Below, in pieces: positions 1 through 7,516 of a stretch of 63,154 nucleotides of DNA. The notes beneath the pieces are model-generated. The model had not been told where the DNA came from. It saw only the letters and a list, made by a program, of their open reading frames with translations, and did not search any database. Every line of letters starts with the position of its first letter. Position 1 is the stretch's first letter. Source of the stretch: Opitutales bacterium (GTDB taxonomy: Bacteria > Verrucomicrobiota > Verrucomicrobiia > Opitutales > T3Sed10-336); NCBI GenBank assembly GCA_022565335.1, contig JAIUMY010000005.1:1-63154 (forward strand), read 5' to 3'. Made by a program: the position numbers and the translations under genes.

Positions 1-346
1 CCAGCGTCCGCTGCACCTGTTCCACCGAATTGGGCGCATAGGCTATCGAACGAGGCGTCTTGCGCAGATGATTGTTCTCCCCGTGCAAATGCCCATACCG
101 CTCCACCAACTCCTCGTCGGTCAGCTCCACCCCCTCCGCAGCGGGCACTTCCACCAGAATATGGAAGTGATTGGCCATCATACAGTAGGTCAAGACCTTG
201 ACCCCTGAAAAGGCCGCCACTTTGTGTAACATTTTGGCAAGAACGGCTTTCTCCTTCTCGCCAAAAATCTTTTCTCCATTCACTGTCCGCGACATCACAT
301 GATAAACCGCCGGACAGTCCGTAAAATGTAAACGTTTTCGTTGCAT
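1..346 (-). CDS. REP-associated tyrosine transposase (RAYT), 5' part only
   Basis: The first 115 codons of a Y1/HUH single-strand transposase are visible; the rest lies beyond the left edge. Reading leftward from the ATG at 346 the protein begins MQRKRLHFTDCPAVYHVMSR and contains YCMMANHFHILVEVP, whose HFH is the HUH metal-binding motif. The catalytic tyrosine region is not included. It is clearly paralogous to the complete RAYT at 26978-27982, sharing YHV-SRTVNGE, FSGV--LTYC-MANHFH and LTDEEL. RAYTs are domesticated IS200-like enzymes linked to dispersal of REP palindromes. The 37 bases before the ATG match those before the complete copy in length and in several blocks. Partial because of the window edge, so whether the gene is intact cannot be judged. 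Confidence 0.88.
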   Translation of the reverse strand, partial: MQRKRLHFTDCPAVYHVMSRTVNGEKIFGEKEKAVLAKMLHKVAAFSGVKVLTYCMMANHFHILVEVPAAEGVELTDEELVERYGHLHGENNHLRKTPRSIAYAPNSVEQVQRTL

Positions 347-387
347 ACCCCCAAAAAAGCAAATATTGGCTCGTAGTCAATATTTAA
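347..387 (-). promoter_or_regulatory. Conserved 37-nt RAYT leader with an inverted repeat
   Basis: Upstream of this RAYT, on the minus strand, a TTGAC block, an ATATTTGCT block and a run of five G precede the ATG. The same blocks occur at the same spacing upstream of the RAYT at 26978-27982. The plus strand also shows an 8-bp inverted repeat, AAATATTG at 361-368 and CAATATTT at 378-385. The G-run may be the ribosome binding site. Whether TTGAC is a -35 box is uncertain because no good -10 follows at 17 bp. Confidence 0.4.
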
Positions 388-450
388 GTTCTTAGAACGT
401 AGTTTTTTCTTTGGGTTTGGCTTTTTTGATTTATTCGTGAGTATGAGAGG

Positions 451-1659
451 ATGGCTTTTAATGATAAACCTTTTGCTTACCATCATGAAATGGAGTTGGA
501 GATCACTTCTTTGACAAATCAAGGTCAAGGTGTTGGTCGGTTAGATAACTGGGTCGTGATGATCCCTTTTACAATTCCCGGGGAACGGGTGAAGGCCAGG
601 ATTTTCCGTAACCATAAAAATTACTCCGAAGCGGACTTGGTGGAGGTATTGGAAGCTTCGCCTCATAGGGTGAGTCCGAAGTGTCCCCTCTTCGGGGAAT
701 GTGGCGGATGCCAGTATCAGCACGTGGAATATGGCGAGCAACTCCAATGGAAAAAGCGACAGGTCAAAGAACTTTTCGCTCATATGGCAGATTTGGAAGT
801 TGAGGTGGAGGAAGCAGTACCTTCCCCGCGGCTTTACGGGTACCGGTCGAAAATCACCCCTCATTATCGCAAACCACGGGACGGCACCATCGAGAGTATT
901 GGTTTTCTGCGACCGGGGCGTCGCAACGCGGTCATTGATGTCCCCCAGTGCCCCTTGGCAACGGAGGCCATTAACGACAAGCTTCCCTCACTCAGAGAAT
1001 CTCTCCGAGCCAAGGCCGGAGAGTTGAAAAAGGGCGGGACTTTGCTTCTGCGGGAAGGATTAGACGGGGTCGAGACCAATCCCCGAAAAATCATTCGGGA
1101 AAAAGTCGGGGATTTGCTGTTCCATTTTCCGGCCGGTGAATTCTTTCAAAACAACCCCTATATTCTTCCCCAAATGGTTCAACACGTCGTCGAACAAGCG
1201 GGTGGACAAGACATCAATTACCTTCTGGACGCCTACTGCGGGTCCGGCTTGTTTGCTTTGTCCGCGGCCTCAAAATTTCAGGAGGTTGAAGGGGTCGAAA
1301 TCAGCGAGGCGTCGATCCGGTGGGCCAGGGAGAACGCTAAGCGAAATGAAATTAAGAATGTGCGCCTAACCGTTGGGGATGCCTCGGAAATTTTTGCGCA
1401 AACGGCTTTTCTCCCGGAAAAAACAACCGTCGTTATCGACCCCCCGCGCAAGGGATCGACTCCGGAATTTTTGCAGCAACTGCTTAATTTCCGCCCACAA
1501 CGGGTGGTCTATGTTTCGTGCAATCCCGCCACGCAAATCCGCGATCTGAAGCAATTGAATGAGGGTGGCTATAAGCTTTCCCGATTGCAGCCATTCGACT
1601 TGTTTCCCCAAACCAAACATCTGGAATGTGTAGCCACGTTGGACTTGCCAAGCACCTGA
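451..1659 (+). CDS. TrmA/RlmD-family RNA uracil-5-methyltransferase
   Basis: SAM-dependent enzyme that methylates C5 of a uridine in RNA, most likely 23S rRNA. An N-terminal TRAM domain (about residues 13-70) is followed by iron-sulfur cysteines in CPLFGECGGC and a fourth Cys in VPQCPLA, the 4Fe-4S pattern of RlmD/RlmC. The C-terminal Rossmann methyltransferase shows DAYCGSGLF (SAM binding), IDPPRKG and SCNPATQIRDL, with the catalytic Cys in SCNP and a candidate base Glu in HLECVATL. At 402 residues it is a normal length. The ATG at 451 follows a GAGAGG stretch. Assignment to RlmD rather than RlmC or TrmA is not possible from sequence alone; the cluster argues against TrmA. It stands alone, 95 bp before the Fur-family gene. 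Confidence 0.9.
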   Translation: MAFNDKPFAYHHEMELEITSLTNQGQGVGRLDNWVVMIPFTIPGERVKARIFRNHKNYSEADLVEVLEASPHRVSPKCPLFGECGGCQYQHVEYGEQLQWKKRQVKELFAHMADLEVEVEEAVPSPRLYGYRSKITPHYRKPRDGTIESIGFLRPGRRNAVIDVPQCPLATEAINDKLPSLRESLRAKAGELKKGGTLLLREGLDGVETNPRKIIREKVGDLLFHFPAGEFFQNNPYILPQMVQHVVEQAGGQDINYLLDAYCGSGLFALSAASKFQEVEGVEISEASIRWARENAKRNEIKNVRLTVGDASEIFAQTAFLPEKTTVVIDPPRKGSTPEFLQQLLNFRPQRVVYVSCNPATQIRDLKQLNEGGYKLSRLQPFDLFPQTKHLECVATLDLPST

Positions 1660-1754
1660 GCACCGTTTTACGCAAAACGTTTACGGGAGGATGGATCTCT
1701 TTCCTTCCGCCATTCGTGGATTGACATTCCAGGGCAAAAAAAAAGAATAGAAGA

Positions 1755-2219
1755 GTGAGTATCGAGAAATGCCGGGAAAAGTTTATAGAATTCTTATCAG
1801 CTAAGGATTTACGTGTTACCCAACAAAGGTTGGCAATCTTTGAAGCCTGCCACACTCTGGGGGGGCATTTCACCGCCGAGGAATTGCTTGTCGAGGCCCG
1901 TGGCATTGACCCGAGCGTATCCCGGGCAACCATTTACCGGACCTTACCGATTCTTATCGAGAGTGCTCTTCTGCGGGAGATTGACGTCGGTAAAGATTTC
2001 AAATTTTATTCGATTGCGCCGGAAAACGCTAATGAACAAGCCCAGGTTTTTTGCATCGACTGCGAAAAAATCTATGAGGTGGATGCGCCGTTTCTTGGTT
2101 GGTATGGCAGCACCGTCAGCGCAAAATTCAATTTGCGGCCAATTTCCCAGCGATTACAGATCAGGGCAAAATGCCAACAACTCGAATTATCGGGGACGTG
2201 CCCCAATAAAAGCGCGTGA
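1755..2219 (+). CDS. Fur-family transcriptional regulator lacking the usual metal-site histidines
   Basis: A 154-residue Fur/PerR/Zur-family protein starting with GTG. The N-terminal winged helix is clear: LRVTQQRLAIFEA, GGHFTAEELL and VSRATIYRTL, the recognition helix. In the dimerisation domain, where family members have an HHDH-type motif two residues before the first CxxC, this protein has EQAQ before VFCIDC. The histidines usual in the later N-H-x6-H region are also absent (ISQRLQIRAKC). The first CxxC (FCIDC) and two later cysteines (AKC, GTC) remain, so a structural zinc site may persist. Family membership is secure. The loss of sensory ligands is seen directly; metal-independent regulation is inference. 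Adjacent genes are not obvious metal-uptake genes. Confidence 0.85.
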   Translation: MSIEKCREKFIEFLSAKDLRVTQQRLAIFEACHTLGGHFTAEELLVEARGIDPSVSRATIYRTLPILIESALLREIDVGKDFKFYSIAPENANEQAQVFCIDCEKIYEVDAPFLGWYGSTVSAKFNLRPISQRLQIRAKCQQLELSGTCPNKSA

Positions 2220-2270
2220 AATCTGCTTTTGCGGTTGGCAAAATTCAATTTTTCATTTTTCTCAAATACT

Positions 2271-2537
2271 ATGTCTGACTCCTACAACCCAACCATTTCC
2301 CCTGCGGCAGTGGTCAAAAATCTCATCATCTTTGGGATATTTTTGATAATTGCATTCTTTTCTCTGCGCGGAACCGTTCCCAGTGAGGATCCCCAAATCA
2401 TCGCTCTGGTATCATTTGTCTGCGCCCTACCGATGGCGGTCGTTGCCTGGATTGCTCTGCATATGGTGGTATTGGTACGGAAAGACGACTTGCGCCGCAG
2501 GGCCTTAAAGCACGAGAACACCGAGACGGGAGGATGA
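2271..2537 (+). CDS. Small two-helix membrane protein of unknown function
   Basis: An 88-residue protein starting at the ATG at 2271. An upstream in-frame TTG at 2229 is possible but would add a poor leader. It has two hydrophobic segments, about residues 15-34 (VVKNLIIFGIFLIIAFFSL) and 43-66 (IIALVSF...WIALHMVVLV), then a charged tail rich in Arg, Lys and Glu. Its stop overlaps the next start in ATGA, so it is probably translationally coupled to the glucokinase gene. I do not recognise a family. The hairpin topology with a basic tail suggests an inner-membrane protein with cytoplasmic ends. Confidence 0.7.
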   Translation: MSDSYNPTISPAAVVKNLIIFGIFLIIAFFSLRGTVPSEDPQIIALVSFVCALPMAVVAWIALHMVVLVRKDDLRRRALKHENTETGG

Positions 2538-3274
2538 AGGCTCTCGGCATTGATGTCGGGGGGACCGGGATCAAGGCAGCTCCCGTTGATTTATCGAACG
2601 GTGAATTTGACGCCGAACGTTTGCGGATCCCCACTCCTTCTCTTTGCACTCCGGAGGTCTTGGCCAAGACGGCCAAAGAATTTGTCGGGCATTTCAATTG
2701 GAGTGAGTCTATTGGGGTAGGATTCCCCGGGGTGATTAAGCAGGGCAAAGTACTGACTGCCGCAAACCTCGATGACTCTTGGATTGGGGTGGCCATCGAT
2801 GACCTCTTAAGAGAGGCAACGGGCTGTGAAATACACTCTCTGAATGACGCCGATGCCGCTGGTCTGGCGGAGTTTCATTTAGGCGAAGGGCAAGCACATC
2901 AGGGAATGGTTCTTTTGCTAACCATTGGTACGGGAATCGGCTCGGCCCTTTTTTACCAAGGGAAGCTGGTGCCCAATACCGAACTCGGTCACCTTCCAAT
3001 GAATGGCACGATCGCCGAAAAATACACGTCGCGCAAAGTAAAGAAGGATTTGGATCTAACCTGGAGTGAATGGGTTCCCCGACTTCAGGAATACCTCGCA
3101 ATTATTGAACGCATCATAACCCCCGATCTCATTATTATCGGCGGCGGGGCGAGTAAGAAATTCGAGAAGTTTTCCGCGGATATCAACCTGCAAACCCCCG
3201 TTGTTCCCGCCCGTCACCAACATCACGCGGGAATTATCGGAGCGGCCTTTGCCGCGTCAAACTCCATATTGTAA
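2534..3274 (+). CDS. ppgK: Polyphosphate glucokinase (ROK/ASKHA fold)
   Basis: Phosphorylates glucose to glucose-6-phosphate using inorganic polyphosphate, and possibly ATP, in the cytoplasm. The N-terminal phosphate-binding loop is GIDVGGTGIK (residues 5-14). Central SLNDADAAGLAEF and LTIGTGIGSALF match the sugar and nucleotide sites of the ROK-like fold, and LIIIGGGASKKF is the C-terminal adenosine-type motif. The 246-residue length and the GTIAEKYTSRKVKK segment fit polyphosphate glucokinases better than ordinary ROK kinases. The ATG overlaps the stop of the upstream membrane protein by 4 bp. Donor preference cannot be proven from sequence. Confidence 0.87.
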   Translation: MKALGIDVGGTGIKAAPVDLSNGEFDAERLRIPTPSLCTPEVLAKTAKEFVGHFNWSESIGVGFPGVIKQGKVLTAANLDDSWIGVAIDDLLREATGCEIHSLNDADAAGLAEFHLGEGQAHQGMVLLLTIGTGIGSALFYQGKLVPNTELGHLPMNGTIAEKYTSRKVKKDLDLTWSEWVPRLQEYLAIIERIITPDLIIIGGGASKKFEKFSADINLQTPVVPARHQHHAGIIGAAFAASNSIL

Positions 3275-3318
3275 CCCCTTTCTCTCTCTTCTTCTCTCTC
3301 AACACCATTGGTATCGTT

Positions 3319-4350
3319 ATGAATAATTCGAAACTTCCCGGAATCACCAACGGATTTTGTGGATCAGTCGGCAACACCCCGCTGATCCGCCTGCATCATT
3401 TATCTGAGGCCACAGGCTGTGAAATCCTCGGCAAAGCGGAATTCATGAACCCCGGCGGCTCCGTCAAGGACCGGGCAGCCCTCGGCATCATTGAGGATGC
3501 GGAAGAAAAGGGGCATCTGAAACCGGGCGGCACCATTGTCGAGGGCACGGCCGGAAACACCGGCATCGGGCTAGCCCTGGTTGGCCATGCAAAAGGTTAC
3601 AAAACTATTATAGTCATCAACAATACCCAAGCCAAAGAAAAGATGGATTTACTCCGTGCGCTGGGCGCGGAGGTGCGGTCGGTCGACCCTGCACCATGGT
3701 CCGACCCCAACAATTACAACCATATCGCCCACCGTTTGGCCGATGAAATGGAAGGGGGGTTCTGGGCCAACCAATTCGACAATACCGCTAACCGCAACTT
3801 TCATTTTAAGACGACCGGGCCAGAGATTTACCAGCAAACCAATGGCGAGATTACGGCTTTCGTGGCCGCAATTGGAACCGGCGGTACACTCGCCGGCACT
3901 GGGCGCTATCTGCAACAGGAAAACAAGGACATTAAAGTTGTTTGTGCCGATCCTTACGGGGCCGCGATGTGGTCATGGTTTACACATGGGCATACCGACA
4001 TCGATGACGGAGATTCCATTGCCGAAGGCATCGGACAGGGGCGGGTTACCAAAAATCTTGAGGGACTGACCTGCGACGATGCTTTTCGCATTCATGACTC
4101 GGTAATGATCAAGATGCTCTATTTCCTTCTGGAAAAAGAAGGCCTTTTCCTTGGCGCCTCGGCTGCTTTAAATGTGTGCGGGGCAGTCAAACAAGCCCTT
4201 GTTGGAGGACCCGGACAAGTGATCACAACCATCCTCTGCGATAGTGGTCAGCGTTACATGTCTAAACTTTTCAACCACGAGGAACTAGCCATGGAGAATT
4301 TGGACCCCGACTACAAAGGTTTGCAATTTTTGGATGATTTAAGAAAATAA
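3319..4350 (+). CDS. cysK: Cysteine synthase (O-acetylserine sulfhydrylase), PLP-dependent
   Basis: Makes L-cysteine from O-acetylserine and sulfide. Fold-type II PLP enzyme of 343 residues. Residues about 44-55 read NPGGSVKDRAAL, containing the PLP-binding lysine; TAGNTGIGLA is the substrate loop (TSGNTG in many relatives); GTGGTLAGTGRY binds the PLP phosphate; CDSGQRYMSK lies near the C terminus. A relative such as cystathionine beta-synthase is unlikely because there is no CBS or haem domain. It follows ppgK by 44 bp across a pyrimidine-rich gap and may have its own promoter. No CymR or CysB site is evident. Confidence 0.92.
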   Translation: MNNSKLPGITNGFCGSVGNTPLIRLHHLSEATGCEILGKAEFMNPGGSVKDRAALGIIEDAEEKGHLKPGGTIVEGTAGNTGIGLALVGHAKGYKTIIVINNTQAKEKMDLLRALGAEVRSVDPAPWSDPNNYNHIAHRLADEMEGGFWANQFDNTANRNFHFKTTGPEIYQQTNGEITAFVAAIGTGGTLAGTGRYLQQENKDIKVVCADPYGAAMWSWFTHGHTDIDDGDSIAEGIGQGRVTKNLEGLTCDDAFRIHDSVMIKMLYFLLEKEGLFLGASAALNVCGAVKQALVGGPGQVITTILCDSGQRYMSKLFNHEELAMENLDPDYKGLQFLDDLRK

Positions 4351-4441
4351 AACAAGTTTTTCTTGTCATCGGCTTTTAAATCCAACTAAATGTAAAAGGT
4401 CTTAATTTAAGCGAACCTTATCAATCCACCCCTTATATTCC

Positions 4442-4810
4442 ATGAAAAAAATCCTACTCCTCCTTTCTACCTTTGCCCTACTTACCTTTTTGGCGGGTTG
4501 TGGACAGTCCGGAAGCCCTTCCCAAACGGCGGAAAATTTCTTTGAAGCACTCTCGGAAAAGGATCTCGATACCGCTCGCGAGCTTCTAAAACCAGAATAC
4601 CACGGGTTTCTAGGTATGCTGGAAATGGCTCCTGAAGAGGAGTTGGCAGAAATGAGCGGCGTTCGCGCGGTCAACGAAGAAGTTTACGAGGAAAACGGAC
4701 GAACCTTTGCCACCGTAACGATGAGCCATCCCGAGGAGGAGGATGATGAGGAACTCACTCTTGAGCTCGTTGACGGCGTGTGGCTCGTTGATCTGGGAGA
4801 CATAAAATAA
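4442..4810 (+). CDS. Small lipoprotein, DUF4878-like
   Basis: A 122-residue predicted lipoprotein. The signal peptide MKKILLLLSTFALLTFLAGC ends in a lipobox (LAGC) with the acylated Cys near residue 20. The rest resembles the NTF2-like DUF4878 fold: SPSQTAENFFEALSEKDLDTA at its start, then a strand-rich C terminus with TLELVDGVWLVDL. The middle is very acidic (HPEEEDDEELTLE). It is probably tethered to a membrane facing the periplasm. Function unknown. A terminator-like hairpin follows at 4834-4884. Confidence 0.75.
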   Translation: MKKILLLLSTFALLTFLAGCGQSGSPSQTAENFFEALSEKDLDTARELLKPEYHGFLGMLEMAPEEELAEMSGVRAVNEEVYEENGRTFATVTMSHPEEEDDEELTLELVDGVWLVDLGDIK

Positions 4811-4833
4811 AACTGCCGTTCTCCGCTTTTACG

Positions 4834-4884
4834 AATCCCTGCCGGGCCGTTTTATACAACGGTTGGCAGGGATTTTTGATTTTC
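4834..4884 (+). terminator. Rho-independent terminator after the lipoprotein gene
   Basis: A 10-bp perfect stem, AATCCCTGCC (4834-4843) with GGCAGGGATT (4865-4874), plus an inner 5-bp stem CCGTT/AACGG, is followed by TTTGATTTT. It lies 23 bp after the lipoprotein stop. The T-rich tail overlaps the 5' end of the next reading frame (TTG at 4876), which is odd and could mean attenuation or a later start for that gene. Confidence 0.75.
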
Positions 4885-5442
4885 TGCCTTCTGATCCAAG
4901 GGAGCAATCTTCAGGCCGGGAATCCCCAATCCCCGGACCTTCCCTTGCGGGAAGGTGACGTGGTCGTCCGGTATACCGATTCCGTGCTTTCCCGGATGTC
5001 GGTTAGATTTTCGGAGAATGACCGCCGCTTCAGCCATGTCGGAATCCTATGGCAACATGCTTCGGGAACCTGGGAAGTTACCCACGCACTCCCCCGGGCA
5101 GAGGGAGAACCGGAAGTTTTTTCCGAATCTTTGGAGAGTTTCCTGGAACCCGCTATTCGATACGGTTATTTCCGTTGGAAAACCACCCTGGAAGATTCCC
5201 GGGATCTTGCCCACGCGACAGAGAGAATAGCCGCAGAAGAAAGCCTTCCTTTTGACCGCACCTTCACCCTGGAACGAGAAGGCGCAGTCTATTGCACCGA
5301 GTTGATCTGGCGCATGGCCCTAATGGTGTGGGAAAAAGACATCGTGCCGGAAAAAAGTTTGTTCAACGGACGTCCCTTGATCAGCATGGAAGATCTCCTT
5401 CATTCTCCCTATCTGGAAGAAATTTTCGCTAAACTGCAATGA
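4876..5442 (+). CDS. YiiX-like permuted papain-fold (NlpC/P60 superfamily) hydrolase, probably exported
   Basis: About 188 residues. LREGDVVVRYTDS, FSHVGILW (catalytic His) and VYCTELIW (catalytic Cys) are in the order His then Cys, as in circularly permuted NlpC/P60 proteins of the YiiX/YebB group. Such proteins are thought to act on peptidoglycan amides or lipids; the substrate here is unknown. The start is uncertain: the TTG at 4876 lies in the T-tract of a terminator hairpin, and no ATG or GTG occurs before the conserved LREGDVV segment. The hydrophobic MIFCLLIQG could be part of a short signal peptide. The stop overlaps the next gene in ATGA, so the two are coupled. Confidence 0.72.
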   Translation: MIFCLLIQGSNLQAGNPQSPDLPLREGDVVVRYTDSVLSRMSVRFSENDRRFSHVGILWQHASGTWEVTHALPRAEGEPEVFSESLESFLEPAIRYGYFRWKTTLEDSRDLAHATERIAAEESLPFDRTFTLEREGAVYCTELIWRMALMVWEKDIVPEKSLFNGRPLISMEDLLHSPYLEEIFAKLQ

Positions 5443-6437
5443 CCTCATCACCTGAAATTCCGCATTCCCTGGACGATGTTTTGCGAGCAGAGATTGGTTC
5501 CCAAGGCCCGCTGCGCTTTGACCGCTATATGGAGCTCGCCTTGTACCATCCCGAATTCGGCTACTATCAACAAAAACGGCAGCGGGTGGGCAAAAATGAG
5601 GAGACTGATTTTTATACGGCCTCAACGCTCACTGACGGATTCACAAGCTTACTCGCGGGAGCCCTTAAGGAGAAGTTGGGAAGTGAACTCTCAAGATATA
5701 CCCTAATCGAATGGGGCACCGAGGGGGGAGGTTTGCCCTGGGAGGCCAATAACCTGAACGTTCAGAAAATTCTTCGTATTCCCTTGGGCGAAGATCCGGT
5801 CTTCCCCTCTCCGGCAATCCATTTTTCAAATGAACTTTTCGATGCGCAACCCTTCCGACGATTGATTTTCACAGATCGGTTCTGGCAGGAAATTTTTGTC
5901 GACTGGGATTCCGAAGGACAGAGATTTTTTGAAGTTTCCCGGCCTTCGGACCCCCTCCCAGCCAACGCCTTGCCCTCCCCTTTGCCTGAAGCCCAAACGG
6001 AAGGTTACTGCATTGATCTGCCCACGGGCGCGAATGCGTTCTTGCAAAACATAGTCAAGCCACCCTGGGAAGGTCTGTTTGTGGCGTTTGACTATGGACG
6101 GACTTGGGAAAATTTGCTGACTGAAACACCTCAAGGGACCCTTCGGGCATATTGCAGGCACAAACAAATTGAGGACCTTTATCAAGCGCCTGGTGCAGTG
6201 GATTTGACCGGTCATATTTGCTGGGACTCCATGGAGAATATTTTGCAACAAAACGGCTTCCGGGAAATTCGGTGCGAACGTCAGGAAAGTTTTTTTGTTA
6301 AAAACGCCCCAGAGACACTGAAGCAAATTCTCACCTCGACCGAAGGTTCCCTGGATCCTCTGCGACGGGAAGTCGCTGCCCTCCTCCACCCCTCGCATTT
6401 TGGCCAAGCCTTTCAAGTTCTAACCGCTGTTCGATAA
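5439..6437 (+). CDS. MidA/NDUFAF7-like SAM-dependent methyltransferase
   Basis: A 332-residue protein of the COG1565 (DUF185) family; the eukaryotic relative NDUFAF7 methylates an arginine of respiratory complex I. Family hallmarks are GPLRFDRYMELALYHPEFGYY near residues 24-44, TDFYTASTLT, FSNELFDAQPFRR and VAFDYG. The usual glycine-rich SAM loop appears here as IEWGTEGGGL, which is somewhat divergent. The start overlaps the YiiX-like gene by 4 bp. The substrate in bacteria is not established and no complex I genes are nearby. Confidence 0.82.
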   Translation: MTSSPEIPHSLDDVLRAEIGSQGPLRFDRYMELALYHPEFGYYQQKRQRVGKNEETDFYTASTLTDGFTSLLAGALKEKLGSELSRYTLIEWGTEGGGLPWEANNLNVQKILRIPLGEDPVFPSPAIHFSNELFDAQPFRRLIFTDRFWQEIFVDWDSEGQRFFEVSRPSDPLPANALPSPLPEAQTEGYCIDLPTGANAFLQNIVKPPWEGLFVAFDYGRTWENLLTETPQGTLRAYCRHKQIEDLYQAPGAVDLTGHICWDSMENILQQNGFREIRCERQESFFVKNAPETLKQILTSTEGSLDPLRREVAALLHPSHFGQAFQVLTAVR

Positions 6438-6509
6438 AATGACCGATGGTAAAGAGCAAACGGCCATTCGGTATTGCCAGTATTTGCCATTTGATAAAAT
6501 CTGGAAAGT

Positions 6510-7454
6510 ATGACCGATAAAGAGGCAATGATTTCGCGGGCCAAGGGCTGTTTGCTGGGGCAATTGGCCGGGGATGCTTTGGGGAGTTTGGTGGAGTTCC
6601 GTTCACCCGAGGATATTGCCGCCGAATTTCCGGACGGGGTCCGCGAAATGACCGGAGGCGGTTCATTCAACACCATTCCAGGCCAACCGACAGATGACTC
6701 GGAGATGGCTCTCGCCCTCGCCCGCTACTTGGCCAAGGAGAAGAATTACCATGCCTATGAGGTGTTGGCTATTTATCAGGAATGGTTGAACTCCCATCCC
6801 TTTGATTGTGGCCAGACCATCCGCGGGGCCCTGACGGGAGAGCTAAACCCTTCCAGCCAAGCCAACGGCGCCATGATGCGGGTTGCCCCAATAGGAATTC
6901 TGGCCGCTCGCTTCGATCCTTTTCAGGGAATTCAGTGGGCTTTCGAGGATGCCGCCCTCACCCACCCCCATCCAATCTGCGGGCAAGCCAATGCCCTTTA
7001 TGTCCGGGCGATAACCGAGGCCGTTTCCACCGGAACTGCGGGAAGTCCGCTATACCAGAAGATCATGGCCTGGGCGGAGGATATGGCGGTCGATGGAGCC
7101 CTCCTTGCAATCATGGAAAAAGCACCCCGGGAGGCACCGATTTGCCACGGCAAACACCAGGGATGGGTCCTTATTGCCTGGCAAAATGCCCTTTATGAGT
7201 TGTGTCAGGAAAAGACTTTTGAGGAGTCCTTGGTAAAAACCGTGGGGCGCGGAGGTGACACCGACACCAACGCCGCGATCACCGGAGCATTGCTAGGGGC
7301 ATGCTTGGGAGGCGACGCTATACCTGAAAGGTGGCGAAATATTCTTGCCAATTGCCGACCAGCCAGCGAAAAATCCAATTGTCTAAACCCCCGCCCCAAA
7401 GCTTACTGGCCCTACGACGCTGAGAATCTCGCCCAGTCACTGGTCGACTTTTAA
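6510..7454 (+). CDS. ADP-ribosylglycohydrolase family protein
   Basis: A 314-residue DraG/ARH-fold hydrolase that would remove ADP-ribose from proteins or other targets. Metal-binding motifs are clear: GCLLGQLAGDALGSLVEF at the N terminus, PTDDSEMALALAR (first Asp cluster), NGAMMRVAPIG, and GRGGDTDTNAAITGALLGA with the C-terminal Asp pair of the dinuclear Mg site. Full length with all key acidic residues, so probably active. No ADP-ribosyltransferase or nitrogenase gene is nearby, making a DraG role in nitrogen fixation unlikely. It starts 72 bp after the MidA-like gene. Confidence 0.9.
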   Translation: MTDKEAMISRAKGCLLGQLAGDALGSLVEFRSPEDIAAEFPDGVREMTGGGSFNTIPGQPTDDSEMALALARYLAKEKNYHAYEVLAIYQEWLNSHPFDCGQTIRGALTGELNPSSQANGAMMRVAPIGILAARFDPFQGIQWAFEDAALTHPHPICGQANALYVRAITEAVSTGTAGSPLYQKIMAWAEDMAVDGALLAIMEKAPREAPICHGKHQGWVLIAWQNALYELCQEKTFEESLVKTVGRGGDTDTNAAITGALLGACLGGDAIPERWRNILANCRPASEKSNCLNPRPKAYWPYDAENLAQSLVDF

Positions 7455-7516
7455 AAAAATCTCAGTCACCACAAATTGGGAACCAACGACAAACTTTGCC
7501 CTCTAAGCAATCACCG

